64,000 nt of DNA from CAVSSX01 sp963730735 (GCA_963730735.1 CAVSSX010000007.1:310001-374000); one strand, 5' to 3'; shown: positions 9,043-18,634, numbered from the stretch's first letter. The notes: generated by a model from the letters alone, not told the origin. Program-made: numbers and translations.

Positions 9043-10077
9043 TCAGCCGGCTGGAGCGATGACGATGTGCCGAGCGGCATCCTCACCGTCACTGCGGGTG
9101 ACCACACCATCGATCTCGTTGATGGTGTCGTGCACGACCTTTCGGTCGGCCGGTGACATGGGCTCCAGAGCTCGCTCCGACCCCGATGCGATGACTTCTT
9201 CGGCAACCTGTCGGCTGAACCGCTGCAGGGCCGCGGCCCGGCGTTCGCGGTAGCCAGCGACGTCGACCATGATCCGGTCCGTCTTCGACGGAAACTGTCG
9301 CTGGACGACCGTCCGGGTCACGTCCTGCAGGGCCACCAACGTCGAGCCCCTTGGACCGACCAGCATGCCCAGCTCGTCGCCGTTCGCCGCCACCTCGACC
9401 GTGTCATCGTCGATAACTCGGGAGGTCACCGAGGCGTCTACACCGAAGGTGTCTAGGAGGCCCTGGAGGAACTCCTTGGCCACCTCCGCCTGCTCCTGCA
9501 ACGTCATGCCATCGGCCATCTCGATCTCCTCTTTCGACGTATTTCCCCGTCCGGACCCATTGCCGGCCGACTGCTGTGCTTCTCCGTCGGCCGCCCGCTC
9601 TCCAGACGAACCCCCACCCTCAGCCCGAGCCCGAGCGTTGCTGCGACTGCGTCGACGTCGGGCCGAGCGGCTGGTACCGGTGCGGGTGGCGCCGTCGGAG
9701 GTGGTCCGCTCCGCCGATCCGGACTCAGACCCATTGCCACCTTCGTCCGCCACCACGGCTACGGCAACAGCCTGGTCGGCTCCATCGTCCCGCTCCGGAC
9801 GGGGAGCATTCCGCTGGCCTCCGTCACGGGAGCGATCCGACTTGCCGCTTCCCTCGTTACGACTCCGCTCCTTGGGCCGGCGCTGTCGCTTCTGCCTCGG
9901 CCCCGCCGGGCGCACACGTACCCGCACTCGGGCTTCACCGCGCACCCGACCGAACAGGCCGACCTTCGGCTCGGCCAGCACCACCACCTCGGCATCGGAT
10001 TCCGCTACACCCAGCTGGTCGAGGGCCGATTCCGTCGCCTCCGCCAAGGTCTTACCTGAGACTTCCACCCACTCCAC
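9043..10077 (-). CDS. jag: RNA-binding protein Jag/KhpB
   Basis: GTG start at 10077, 4 bp after the yidC stop; 344 aa. Domains in order: Jag-N (EWVEVSGKTLAEATESALDQ to GEARVRVRV, about 2-55), a long arginine/glycine/serine-rich low-complexity linker (about 56-185), a KH domain (EQAEVAKEFLQGLLDTFG through ELGMLVGPRGSTLVALQ) and a C-terminal R3H domain (ERRAAALQRFSRQVAEEV to HDTINEIDGVVTRSDGED). It binds RNA and takes part in cell elongation and division control. The linker is unusually long. Confidence 0.95.
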   Translation of the reverse strand: MEWVEVSGKTLAEATESALDQLGVAESDAEVVVLAEPKVGLFGRVRGEARVRVRVRPAGPRQKRQRRPKERSRNEGSGKSDRSRDGGQRNAPRPERDDGADQAVAVAVVADEGGNGSESGSAERTTSDGATRTGTSRSARRRRSRSNARARAEGGGSSGERAADGEAQQSAGNGSGRGNTSKEEIEMADGMTLQEQAEVAKEFLQGLLDTFGVDASVTSRVIDDDTVEVAANGDELGMLVGPRGSTLVALQDVTRTVVQRQFPSKTDRIMVDVAGYRERRAAALQRFSRQVAEEVIASGSERALEPMSPADRKVVHDTINEIDGVVTRSDGEDAARHIVIAPAG

Positions 10078-10081
10078 GCTG

Positions 10082-11256
10082 CTAGCGGTCCTTTCGAGGT
10101 CGTTTGTTCTTGGCCCGCGATTGGGACGCAGCCGAGGTAGTACCGTCGGTAGTACCGGCCGACCCGTTGCTCGAGCCGTTGCCATTGCCGTTGCTGCTGC
10201 CGTTGCCATTCCCGTTGGACGCCGTCGGACGTCGCTTCGGTGGCGTGCCCTTCTTCGGCGGCCGGTTACCGGCCGCACTGTTGGCCTTATCCAGGGCGGC
10301 CTGGCCAGTCGGAGATTTCTTCGGTGGCGGTTTCTCCACCGCCGCCGGTTTGGGCGTCGACTTTGCCGGGATTGCGCGTTCACTGCTCGGCAACGAGACC
10401 ATCCCGGTTCGGAAGATGATGTCCTGGGTGGCGATACGGATACTCGAAGAAACAATCATGTAGATGACCACCGCCGCCGGAATAAGGAAATAGATGTAGG
10501 CGAACAAGATGGGCATGAACTTCTGCATCGTGGCCATTTGGGGGTTGGCCTGAGCGGCTTGTGGGTTGCGGCTGGACATCTGCCGCATCTGGACAAACTG
10601 CAGGACAACGGCGATGGCCACAAATACGAAGTACGGAATGGCTGCCCATACGGAGCTGTGATGGGAGAAGGGCTTGTCCGCCAGGTTCATCCCGAACGCC
10701 TTCATGACCCCAGGCGTCGCTACCAGGTGTTCGTACATCTTGGAGCTCGTAGGGATATACCGAGGTACGGCGCAAAAGCCTCGTGGCATTTTTGGCCGGC
10801 GTTCGGAGCGTTCCCGCCGGGAATACCTGATTGTTGCTGATGGTGTTCGTCAGCCCCTTGATGACGTCATAGAGGATGAACAGGAACGGCATCTGAAGGA
10901 ACAAGGGCAAACAGCCCGGCGGCGGGATTGACGTTGTGCTCTTTGTAGAGCCGCATCATCTCCTGGTTGAGCTGCTCCCGGTTTTCTGCCCCCTTGTATT
11001 TCTGCTGGAGCTTCTTAAGTTCGGGCTGAACGGCCTGCATGGCCATCATGTTCTTGGTGCCCTTTACCGTCAGCGGTGTCAACGCCCCCATGATGATGAT
11101 CGTCAGGATGGCGATCGCCAAGGCGTAGTTCGGGATGATCCCGTAGATGAACGCCAGGATCGTGGCGAAGAGCTTGAAGATCGGTTGGAAGATCTCGCCA
11201 ATGGTGTGGAAGAGCGAGTTCTCCGCCAGGAGCACCGTGGCCAGGGTGGCGTGCAT
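10082..11256 (-). CDS. yidC: Membrane protein insertase YidC (two frameshifts)
   Basis: ATG 11256 overlaps the yidD stop. The N-terminal part has LFHTIGEIFQPIFKLFATIL and the second hydrophobic segment with GALTPLTVKGTKNMMAMQ. The frame breaks near 10916 (extra G in a GGG run; GLFALV should read GCLPLFLQMPFLFILYD) and near 10792 (A5 run; AKN should continue as KMPRGFCAVPRYIPTSSK). Restored length is about 390 aa. The C-terminus is a basic Lys/Pro/Asn/Gly-rich tail typical of actinobacterial YidC. It inserts and folds membrane proteins alone or with SecYEG. YidC is essential, so these frameshifts are very likely errors in the sequence. Confidence 0.95.
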
Positions 11257-11522
11257 CAGTGGGTCCCCCTAGGTACGTGCGCCTCGAGCGGGACGAGATC
11301 CACACCCCGACCGCCCAACGGGTGGCAACGGGCGATCCGGCGAATGGCCAGCCAGCCACCCCGGCGAACACCGTGTCGCTCGATGGCCTCCAACCCGTAC
11401 TCCGAGCACGACGGCCAGTAGCGGCAGGGGGAGGGCTGTCCGGCGCGAAGTCCCTGGTACCAGCGGATAGCACCGACCGCCGCCCGTTCGGCGGTGCCCG
11501 ATGCTCCAGGACGCGACGGCAT
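11256..11522 (-). CDS. yidD: Membrane protein insertion efficiency factor YidD
   Basis: 88 aa with the whole YidD signature: AIRWYQGLRAGQPSPCRYWP and SCSEYGLEAIERHGVRRGGW, then RRIARCHPLGGRGVD. It is a small amphipathic membrane-associated protein that assists YidC. It overlaps rnpA upstream and yidC downstream by a base or more at each junction, indicating a tight operon. Confidence 0.96.
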   Translation of the reverse strand: MPSRPGASGTAERAAVGAIRWYQGLRAGQPSPCRYWPSCSEYGLEAIERHGVRRGGWLAIRRIARCHPLGGRGVDLVPLEAHVPRGTH

Positions 11523-11889
11523 CAGCCGCCGCCCGATGGGCGGGACGTCGCCGAAGCGGCGGTCATGGCTCGCTGCACTACGTCCCCGAGTTCCCGGTAG
11601 GCGAGGGTGGTCGCCGCCGGGTCGGTCCGCAAGAGGTAGGCCCCGGGTACCAGCCCGGGCGCCAGGTCCTGGGTAATGGCCCGCAGTCTACGCCGCAGGC
11701 GATTCCGGGTGACGGCATTGCCGCAGCGTCGAGAAATTGCGTAGCCCACCTGGGGAAACTGTCACCGCGACCAGAGCCGACCGGAGTGAACGAGACGTGG
11801 ACGGCGCCGCGTCGCGACCGGCCAGCCGGCCGACGAAGAGCTTCGAAGGTCGACCGCTCAGTGATTCTTCCGAGGGTCGGAGAGGTCAT
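11522..11889 (-). CDS. rnpA: Ribonuclease P protein component (one frameshift)
   Basis: ATG 11889, 7 bp after the rpmH stop. It reads MTSPTLGRITERSTFEALRR, then breaks at a C run near 11747. One missing base restores QVGYAISRRCGNAVTRNRLR, the RNA-binding RNR motif of RnpA, followed by LRRRLRAITQDL and a normal C-terminus; about 122 aa. It is the protein subunit that helps the RNase P ribozyme mature tRNA 5' ends. Confidence 0.93.
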
Positions 11890-11896
11890 GCCGACC

Positions 11897-12031
11897 TCAG
11901 ACGGTGAGCCGATGACGTCCCTTGAGCCGCCTCGCCCGAAGGATCGCTCGGCCACCCTTGGTCGCCATGCGGCTGCGGAAGCCATGCGTCTTGGCGCGCT
12001 TTCGGGTATTGGGTTGGTAGGTTCGCTTCAC
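11897..12031 (-). CDS. rpmH: 50S ribosomal protein L34
   Basis: 44 aa from GTG 12031: VKRTYQPNTRKRAKTHGFRS to ...LKGRHRLTV, a standard L34 sequence. It is the first gene of the minus-strand origin operon, diverging from dnaA. A longer in-frame start upstream is not needed, because L34 always begins with (M)KRTYQP. Confidence 0.98.
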   Translation of the reverse strand: MKRTYQPNTRKRAKTHGFRSRMATKGGRAILRARRLKGRHRLTV

Positions 12032-12214
12032 GTCGGCCAGCCTTTCGCCGTCCCCCCTGAACAGGGACGGCACAGAGGGTACCCCTCCCACAGATGGTCG
12101 CCGTCGGGACCTGGCATGCGGAGGTGTTTCCCCGCAATGCTAGGCGCGATCGGTGGTTTCCCACTAGTCGGATCGCCCACCGAGGTGTACGTTCATTCGA
12201 CCGCGGGCCCCCTT

Positions 12215-12236
12215 GTGGTCCACACCTGTGGACCAC
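12215..12236. promoter_or_regulatory. Perfect palindrome with DnaA-box-like arms upstream of dnaA
   Basis: GTGGTCCACA (12215-12224) and TGTGGACCAC (12227-12236) form a perfect 10-bp inverted repeat with a 2-base centre. A third copy, TGTGGACGG, follows at 12240. The arms are close to the actinobacterial DnaA box TTGTCCACA. Lying 40-60 bp before the dnaA start, it fits a DnaA autoregulation site. Confidence 0.55.
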
Positions 12237-12275
12237 GCTGTGGACGGCACCGGCCCGCGTGGGGTGGAGGAGCAG

Positions 12276-13691
12276 GTGGACGAGACCGACGGGCTGTGGA
12301 CGCGCTGTATTACGTCGCTGCGCGCCGAAGTCTCCGATGCCACGTGGAAGATGTGGCTCTCGAACCTCGAGCCGCTCTCTTTCGATCAGAACCAGTTGGT
12401 ACTCGGTGTACCCAACGGTGTCGTACGTGAGCGGGTCGAGGCTCGTTTCCTTCCGCTCATCGAAGAAACACTCCACACGGAGTACCAGCAGCCGGTGAAA
12501 GTGCAGCTCCGGGTGGTCGAGCGCACGTTGCCGGCGTCCATCGCCGACGAGCCGCACCCGGCCACCGAGGAGCCGGACGAACCCGAGACCCGGTCGTCGA
12601 TGGCGCCGGGGTCGACCGGCCGGGGCCCGGGTCGACCGCCCGCTCGTTCCCGGGACACCGTCGCCGTCTCACTCGACGGCCGATTCACCTTCGAGACGTT
12701 CGTCGCCGCCTCCTCGAACCGGATGGCCCACGCCGCCGCCCAGGCGGCGGCCGAGAACCCCGGGCGCTCCTACAACCCTCTCTTCATCTACGGGGACTCC
12801 GGGTTGGGCAAGACCCACCTTCTGCATGCCATCGGCAACTACGTCCAAGAGAACTTCCCCCTCCGCAAGGTCCTCTACGTCACGACCGAGACCTTCATGA
12901 ACGACTTCGTCGACTCGCTCCGGATGTCGACCACCATGGCGTTCAAACGGCGCTACCGGGAGTGCGACGTCCTCTTGATCGACGACGTCCAGTTCATGGA
13001 GAGCAAGGAGGGCCTCCAGGAGGAGTTCTTCCACACCTACAACGACCTCCAGGGCGCCTCCAAGCAGATCGTGCTCACCTCCGACCGGCCGCCCCGGTCG
13101 ATCGAGACCCTCGAGGACCGGCTCCGAAGCCGGTTCCTCTCGGGCCTGATCACCGAGATCGACCCGCCCGACCTCGAGACCCGGCTGGCCATCCTGCGCT
13201 CGAAAGCCGAGATGGACCAGGAGGTGATCCCCGACGACGTCCTCGAGTTCATCGCCACCCACGTCAAGAACAACATCCGTGAGCTCGAGGGGGCCCTCAT
13301 CCGGGTGACGGCGTTCGCCAGCCTCAATCGGGAGCCCATCTCGCTTCCCTTGGCCGAGCAAGTCCTCTCCGACATCGTGGCCATCGGCGAACCTCGACGG
13401 ATCACTCCCGAAGATGATCATCGACGCCACCGCCGCCAGCTATGGGTTCAGCGCCGACGCCCTCTGCGGGCCCAGCCGGACCCGGCCCCTGGTCACGGCG
13501 CGACAGGTCGCCATGTACCTCGTGCGCAACCTCACCGACTTCTCGTACCCGGCCATCGCCCCGTCTTCGGCGGTCGGGACCACACGACGGTCATCCACGC
13601 CGTCGACAAGATCAGCACCCAGATGAAGGAGCGCCGGCAGATCTACGAGCAGGTCACCGAACTGACGATCAACATCAAGTCGGGCACCTAG
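12276..13691 (+). CDS. dnaA: Chromosomal replication initiator protein DnaA (two compensating frameshifts)
   Basis: I chose GTG 12276 because GGAGG lies five bases upstream; it gives VDETDGLWTRCITSL. Domain I is about 1-85 and domain II is short and Pro/Glu-rich. The AAA+ domain has Walker A GDSGLGKTHLL (about 173-183) and Walker B VLLIDDVQF. The frame jumps near 13412 (extra base; ITP should continue MIIDATAASYGFSADALCG) and returns near 13561 (one base missing; AIA then VFGGRDHTTVIHAVDK). The part between holds the DnaA signature SRTRPLVTARQVAMYLVR, which is lost if read straight through. Total about 471 aa. It binds DnaA boxes and melts oriC. Confidence 0.97.
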   Translation: MDETDGLWTRCITSLRAEVSDATWKMWLSNLEPLSFDQNQLVLGVPNGVVRERVEARFLPLIEETLHTEYQQPVKVQLRVVERTLPASIADEPHPATEEPDEPETRSSMAPGSTGRGPGRPPARSRDTVAVSLDGRFTFETFVAASSNRMAHAAAQAAAENPGRSYNPLFIYGDSGLGKTHLLHAIGNYVQENFPLRKVLYVTTETFMNDFVDSLRMSTTMAFKRRYRECDVLLIDDVQFMESKEGLQEEFFHTYNDLQGASKQIVLTSDRPPRSIETLEDRLRSRFLSGLITEIDPPDLETRLAILRSKAEMDQEVIPDDVLEFIATHVKNNIRELEGALIRVTAFASLNREPISLPLAEQVLSDIVAIGEPRRITPEDDHRRHRRQLWVQRRRPLRAQPDPAPGHGATGRHVPRAQPHRLLVPGHRPVFGGRDHTTVIHAVDKISTQMKERRQIYEQVTELTINIKSGT

Positions 13692-13962
13692 GTTGCGGGG
13701 GGATGGCCGCCGCGCAACCTGTGCACAGCCGTTCCGGATCTTGGGGATGCCCGATCCGGTTATCCCCAGAACTCGGGCCGGCTGCATGTGGCCCTTCGGT
13801 GTCATCCACCGCCCGTCGACCGTCGGTGAATTCAGATCGGCGATCCCACCAGGGATCTCCGTTCGCTGTCCACAATCCCCAGCCCTTACTACCTCTAAAC
13901 AAGATATTTTCTCCTCCCCTTCAACAGTTGGGATGTGGAAGGTGTCGAAAGGATGACCCCCG
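13692..13962. other. oriC: Candidate replication origin oriC (dnaA-dnaN gap)
   Basis: The 271-bp gap between dnaA and dnaN is the usual actinobacterial oriC place. DnaA-box-like words are TTATCCCCA at 13760-13768 and CTGTCCACA at 13866-13874 (one mismatch each), plus the palindrome CTGTGCACAG at 13719-13728 and weaker TCATCCACC at 13802. An AT-rich patch at about 13886-13911 (CTAAACAAGATATTTTC) is a plausible unwinding element. Few boxes are visible, fewer than in Streptomyces or Mycobacterium. Confidence 0.65.
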
Positions 13963-15078
13963 GTGAAATTCCGATCCGAGCGTGACTCCCTGGTCGAAGT
14001 CCTCGCCACCACCGGACGGGCCGTCGGTGGACGGGGGGCCTCGTCTGCTGTCCTCTCCGGCCTGCTCCTCGTGTGCGAAGGGAACCGACTGATCGCCACG
14101 GGCACGGATCTCGATCTCACGATCCGAGTCGAGCTCGAGGTCATCGGTCTCGAGGACGGTTCGTGTGTCGTGCCGGCTCGACTCACCGCCGACATCGTTC
14201 GACAGCTCGAGCCCGGCGCCGTCACCATCGACGGCAGTGAGGAGAAGGTGGAGATCTCGGCGGCCCGTTCGCGCTTCGGTTTGCGAGCGTTCCCGGTGAT
14301 CGAGTTCCCGACCATCAGCCAACCCCAGGAGATCTCGGTCCGACTGCCCACGGGGATGCTGGGGGAGGGGCTTCGCCAGGTCGTCCGGGCTGCCTCGACC
14401 GACGACGCCCGGCCGCTCCTGACCGGGGTGTTGCTCACCACCGAGTCGGGCTCCATCCGGCTGGTCGCCACCGACTCCTACCGGCTGGCCCTGCGGGATC
14501 TGCACGGCACCGGGGGACTGGCCGAGACCGAGGACATCCTGGTCCCGGCCCGGGCGCTGGGTGAGTTGCAGCGGGTGTCGAGCTCGAATGCCTCGGGCGA
14601 GGACGTGGCCGAGGTCGGGGTGGCGACGGGCCCGAACGAGATCACGTTCACTCAGGGCAATGTGCGTATCAGCACCCGTCTGCTCGAGGGGACGTATCCC
14701 GACTACCGACAGCTGATCCCGGACCACTACCCGAACCGGCTGCATCTGGGCAAGGAATCCCTGTTGTCAGCGCTGCGGCGGGTGCGGCTCCTGGTGCGCG
14801 ACAACACGACGCCGGTCCGCCTCTCGATGCGGTCCGGGGGCGTCGATCTGACGGTGGTTTCCCAGGAGGTGGGTGACGCCAGCGAGACGGTCGACGGTGA
14901 CTTCACCGGCGAGGACCTGGTCATCGCCTTCAACCCGTCCTACCTGATCGACGGGGTGGAAGCGGTGTTGAGCGACGAGGTGGTCATCGAGACCGCCGAT
15001 CCGTCCCGGCCGGCCACCGTGCGGGGGGCCGAGCACGACGACTACCGCTACCTGTTGATGCCGGTGCGCGTCTCCTGA
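13963..15078 (+). CDS. dnaN: DNA polymerase III sliding clamp (beta subunit)
   Basis: 371 aa from GTG 13963 (MKFRSERDSLVEVLATTGRA). The three repeated clamp domains are intact. Landmarks include FPVIEFPTI, RPLLTGVLL, SYRLALRD, GTYPDYRQLIP and the C-terminal YRYLLMPVRVS, whose last residues bind partner peptides. The clamp encircles DNA and tethers polymerase III. It is preceded by the oriC gap and followed 43 bp later by recF. Confidence 0.98.
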   Translation: MKFRSERDSLVEVLATTGRAVGGRGASSAVLSGLLLVCEGNRLIATGTDLDLTIRVELEVIGLEDGSCVVPARLTADIVRQLEPGAVTIDGSEEKVEISAARSRFGLRAFPVIEFPTISQPQEISVRLPTGMLGEGLRQVVRAASTDDARPLLTGVLLTTESGSIRLVATDSYRLALRDLHGTGGLAETEDILVPARALGELQRVSSSNASGEDVAEVGVATGPNEITFTQGNVRISTRLLEGTYPDYRQLIPDHYPNRLHLGKESLLSALRRVRLLVRDNTTPVRLSMRSGGVDLTVVSQEVGDASETVDGDFTGEDLVIAFNPSYLIDGVEAVLSDEVVIETADPSRPATVRGAEHDDYRYLLMPVRVS

Positions 15079-15121
15079 GGTTCGTCCGCCGCATCCGTCG
15101 CCACCGGGGCTGGGAACGGCG

Positions 15122-16216
15122 GTGAGCCTCCGCCATCTGGATCTGACCGACTTCCGGTTGTTCGACCACGCCGAGGTGGAGCCGGACCCCGAGGGCACCA
15201 CGGTGCTCACCGGGCCGAACGGGACCGGCAAGACCACGGTCCTGGAGGCGGTCGCCTACCTGGGCACGCAGCGCTCCTTCCGGGGGGCGCCGAAGGAGGT
15301 CCTCCTGCGGACCGGCTCCGACCGGGCGATCCTGCGGGCCCAGTTGGAACAGGGCGGCCGGGGGATCCTGGTCGAGGCCGAGATCGCTGCCGTGGGCCGG
15401 TCGAGGGTCCAGGTGAACCGTCAGCCGGTGCAGCAGCGGCGGGCCCTGGCCGAGGCGGTCCCGGTCACCATCTTCAGCCCGGAGGACCTCGTCGTGGTCC
15501 AAGGCGGTCCGACCCACCGCCGGGACCTCCTGGACGACGCACTGCGCCTGCTCGACCCGCGCCACGGGGGACTGGCCGACGAGGTGGAGAAGATCCTGCG
15601 GCAGCGGGCGGCCCTGCTCCGCCAGGCTGGGGGAAGGGTGACCCCCGACGTGGAGGCGACCCTCGACGTGTGGGACGAGCGACTGGTCGGAGCCGGGGAG
15701 GCACTGGCGTCGGCCCGCAGCGCGTTGGCCACCGAGCTGAATCCCCTGGTGACGGCGTCCTACCAGGCGTTGACGGGACGAGGCCCCGAAGGGGCGGAGA
15801 CGGTCGAGCTGGCCTATCGGCGGTCGTGGGACGGGTCGCTGGCGTCGGCGTTGGTGAGTAGTCGCCGGGACGACCTCCGGCGGGGCGTGACGACCATCGG
15901 GCCCCACCGCGACGACCTGGCGACGCGGTTGAACGGGCGTGACGCCCGGGTCCAAGCCTCCCAGGGGGAGCAGCGGTGCCTGGCCCTGGCCCTGCGCCTG
16001 GGCGTGCACGAGCTGGTCACCGTCCGGGTCGGGTCACCGCCGATCCTCCTGCTCGACGACGTGTTCTCGGAGCTCGACCCGGTCCGCAGCCGGGCGCTGG
16101 TCCGAGAACTGCCGATCGGTCAGACCCTCCTGACCACGGCCTCGCCCTTGCCCGACGGCGTGAGCGTGGCCAAGGTGGTCGACGTGCGTACGGTGGGCGG
16201 GTCCGAGCGTGGTTGA
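15122..16216 (+). CDS. recF: DNA replication and repair protein RecF
   Basis: 364 aa from GTG 15122. The ABC-type ATPase head has Walker A GPNGTGKTT (31-39), LGTQRSFRG, the signature ASQGEQRCLALALRLG and Walker B PILLLDDVFSELDP. RecF, with RecO and RecR, loads RecA at single-strand gaps and protects stalled forks. Its stop overlaps the GTG of the next gene by several bases. Confidence 0.97.
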   Translation: MSLRHLDLTDFRLFDHAEVEPDPEGTTVLTGPNGTGKTTVLEAVAYLGTQRSFRGAPKEVLLRTGSDRAILRAQLEQGGRGILVEAEIAAVGRSRVQVNRQPVQQRRALAEAVPVTIFSPEDLVVVQGGPTHRRDLLDDALRLLDPRHGGLADEVEKILRQRAALLRQAGGRVTPDVEATLDVWDERLVGAGEALASARSALATELNPLVTASYQALTGRGPEGAETVELAYRRSWDGSLASALVSSRRDDLRRGVTTIGPHRDDLATRLNGRDARVQASQGEQRCLALALRLGVHELVTVRVGSPPILLLDDVFSELDPVRSRALVRELPIGQTLLTTASPLPDGVSVAKVVDVRTVGGSERG

Positions 16217-16545
16217 GCCCCGCCGCCGTCGGCGGCGACGGTACGGGCCGGACCGCGGTCCGACGCCGATCGCCACCGACCTCGACGCCGTGATCGCCCG
16301 GATGGGACCGAGCCAGGCGTCCACGTTGGGCCTGGTCTTCACCCGGTGGGAGGAGATCGTCGGCCCGCGCGCTGGCCGGTCACGTCACGCCGGTCCGGGT
16401 GAGCGATGAGACCCTGGTGGTGGCGGTGGAACAACCGGCGTGGGCCACACAGGTGCGGTCCCTCGGCGCCACCGTGCTGACCAGGGTGGGCGAGGTCACC
16501 GGCACCGTACCGAAGCGCCTCGAGGTGACCGTCCGGCGGGCCTGA
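16209..16545 (+). CDS. DUF721 / DciA-like protein (one frameshift)
   Basis: GTG 16209 overlaps the recF end. The N-terminus is basic (EPRRRRRRRYG), then MGPSQASTLGLVFTRWEEIVG. An extra base near 16367 breaks the frame; the other frame continues ALAGHVTPVRVSDETLVVAV and QPAWATQVRSLG to ...RLEVTVRRA. Restored length is about 111 aa. DUF721 proteins sit between recF and gyrB in actinobacteria and are related to DciA, the bacterial replicative-helicase operator, so a role in DnaB loading is inferred. Confidence 0.85.
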
Positions 16546-16584
16546 GCGGGGTCCTGAAGTCATCGTTCACAGGGCCTGGTCGAG

Positions 16585-16590
16585 TAGAAT
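16585..16590 (+). promoter_or_regulatory. Possible -10 element of a gyrB promoter
   Basis: TAGAAT lies about 86 bp before the likely gyrB ATG and fits a sigma-A -10 box. No good -35 box is seen at 16-18 bp, so the call is weak. Confidence 0.35.
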
Positions 16591-16700
16591 GAGTGGACTG
16601 CACCAGTCCCCGCCCACGTCGGCATCCCGGGGAGTGGCTCGCACGACGAGACCGTTCTGTCGAAAGGACGCGCCCATGAGGATGGATCCGGAGCTTCGAA

Positions 16701-18620
16701 TTGCCTGACGACGGCTCGTACGGCGAGGAAGACATCACGATCCTGGAGGGTCTGGAGCCGGTGCGGCTCCGGCCGGGCATGTACATCGGCTCGACCGGCC
16801 CGACCGGCCTCCACCACCTGATCTGGGAGGTCGTGGACAACTCGGTCGACGAAGCCATGGCCGGACGGGCCACCCGGATCGACGTCACGCTGCTGGCCGA
16901 CGGCGGCTGCCGGGTCAGCGACGACGGGGCGGGCATCCCCGTCGGCCCCCACCCCCAGTACCCCGACCGTTCGACGGCCGAGATCGTCCTCACCGTCCTG
17001 CACGCCGGCGGAAAGTTCGGCGGTGGTGGCTACAAGGTGTCGGGCGGCCTCCACGGCGTCGGTATCTCGGTGGTCAACGCCCTCTCCTCGCGCCTCGTGC
17101 TCGAAGTCGACCGGGACGGCCAGCACCACCAGCTGGAGTTCAAGAACGGCGGGGAGCCGGTGGGCAAGCTGGCCGCCACCGGCCCGGCGCCGCGGGGACG
17201 CACGGGCACCACGGTCTCGTTCTGGCCGGACAGCTCGATCTTCGAGGAAGTGGAGTTCCGGGCCCAGACGGTCATCGAGCGCCTCCAGGTGATGGCGTTC
17301 TTGAACAAGGGCCTCGAGATCCGCTTCGCCGACCAGCGCCCGGGACACGGCGAGCCAGTGACGTTCAAGTACAACGGCGGCATCATCGACTACGTCAAGC
17401 ACCTGAACGCGTCGAAGGAGTCCTTGTTCCGCAAGGTCGCCTCGTACACCCAGGTGGAGCCGACCCAGGAGGTCGAGGTCGCCCTCCAGTGGAACACCGG
17501 GTTCTACGAGAGCATCCACTCGTTCGCCAACGGGATCTCGACGACCGAGGGCGGGATGCACGAGGAGGGGTTCAAGAAGGCGCTGACCAACGTGGTCAAC
17601 CGCTACGCCCGAGCCCGCAACCTGGTCAAGGAGAAGGACGACAACCTGAAGGGCGAGGACATCCGCGAGGGCCTCACGGCCATCGTCTCGGTCCGCCTGC
17701 AGGATCCGCAGTTCGAAGGGCAGACCAAGGGCAAGCTCGGGAACGTCCCCATCCGCTCGCTGGTCGAGAAGGCCACCAACGAGAAGCTGGCCGAGTGGTT
17801 CGAGGAGAACCCCCGCGAGGCCAACCAGATGGTCAACAAGGCCACCGTGGCCGCCCGGGCCCGGGTGGCCTCCCAGCAGGCTCGTGACCTCACCCGCCGC
17901 AAGTCCGGCCTCGACGGCGCCGGCCTGCCCGGGAAGCTGGTCGACTGCTCGTCTCGGGATCCCCGGGAGTCGGAACTGTTCATCGTCGAGGGGAACTCGG
18001 CCGGTGGCTCGGCCAAGGACGCCCGTGACCCTCGGACCCAGGCCATCCTGCCGATCCGCGGCAAGATCCTGAACGTCGAGCGGGCCCGGATCGACAAGAT
18101 GTTGAAGAACGTCGAGATCCAGGCCTTGATCGCCGCCGTGGGCGCCGGGCTGGCCGAGGAGTTCGACGTGGCCAAGATCCGGTACCACAAGGTCATCCTC
18201 CTGGCCGATGCCGACGTCGACGGGAGCCACATCCGGACCCTGCTGCTCACGTTCTTCTTCCGCCAGATGAAGCCCTTGGTGGAGGGGGGCTTCGTCTACG
18301 TGGCCCAGCCACCGCTGTACTCGACGCTGGTGGGCAAGGAGAAGCTCTACTTGAAGGACGACGCGGCCAAGGACGCCTTCTTGGCCAGCCACCCCGACCA
18401 CAAGCACGACTTCCAGCGGCTGAAGGGCCTCGGGGAGATGGACTTCGGCGAGTTGCGGGAGACCACCATCGACCCGACCAAGCGCTCCCTGCTGCAGGTC
18501 AACGTGGAACAGGCGGCGCTGGCCGACGAGGTGTGCTCGGTCCTCATGGGTGAGGACGTCGAGCTTCGTCGCCAGTTCATCCAGACCAATGCAAAGGATG
18601 TCCGCTTCCTTGATATCTGA
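16701..18620 (+). CDS. gyrB: DNA gyrase subunit B
   Basis: 639 aa from TTG 16701. The ATPase domain has VVDNSVDEAMAG, DDGAGIPV, GGKFGGGGYKVSGGLHGVG. The transducer and TOPRIM regions carry LFIVEGNSAGGSAKDARD and LLADADVDGSHI, and the C-terminus has HDFQRLKGLGEMDFGEL. It supplies ATP hydrolysis for negative supercoiling with GyrA. A better start may be ATG 16676, which has GAAAGGA seven bases upstream, with one extra base near 16697 (MRMDPELR then LPDDGSYGEED), giving about 647 aa. This fits the pattern of single-base insertions around it. Confidence 0.97.
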   Translation: MPDDGSYGEEDITILEGLEPVRLRPGMYIGSTGPTGLHHLIWEVVDNSVDEAMAGRATRIDVTLLADGGCRVSDDGAGIPVGPHPQYPDRSTAEIVLTVLHAGGKFGGGGYKVSGGLHGVGISVVNALSSRLVLEVDRDGQHHQLEFKNGGEPVGKLAATGPAPRGRTGTTVSFWPDSSIFEEVEFRAQTVIERLQVMAFLNKGLEIRFADQRPGHGEPVTFKYNGGIIDYVKHLNASKESLFRKVASYTQVEPTQEVEVALQWNTGFYESIHSFANGISTTEGGMHEEGFKKALTNVVNRYARARNLVKEKDDNLKGEDIREGLTAIVSVRLQDPQFEGQTKGKLGNVPIRSLVEKATNEKLAEWFEENPREANQMVNKATVAARARVASQQARDLTRRKSGLDGAGLPGKLVDCSSRDPRESELFIVEGNSAGGSAKDARDPRTQAILPIRGKILNVERARIDKMLKNVEIQALIAAVGAGLAEEFDVAKIRYHKVILLADADVDGSHIRTLLLTFFFRQMKPLVEGGFVYVAQPPLYSTLVGKEKLYLKDDAAKDAFLASHPDHKHDFQRLKGLGEMDFGELRETTIDPTKRSLLQVNVEQAALADEVCSVLMGEDVELRRQFIQTNAKDVRFLDI

Positions 18621-18634
18621 GGCGGCTTCCCTTC

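Noticed and set aside
12669..13430. Long minus-strand frame across dnaA, and similar long antisense frames over gyrB, gyrA and most plus-strand genes
   Set aside because: These are mirror frames created by high third-position GC; their translations are Arg/Gly/Pro-rich and match nothing.
13414..13626. Separate small gene inside dnaA
   Set aside because: Its translation is the DnaA domain IV signature in a shifted frame, so it belongs to dnaA and reveals a frameshift.
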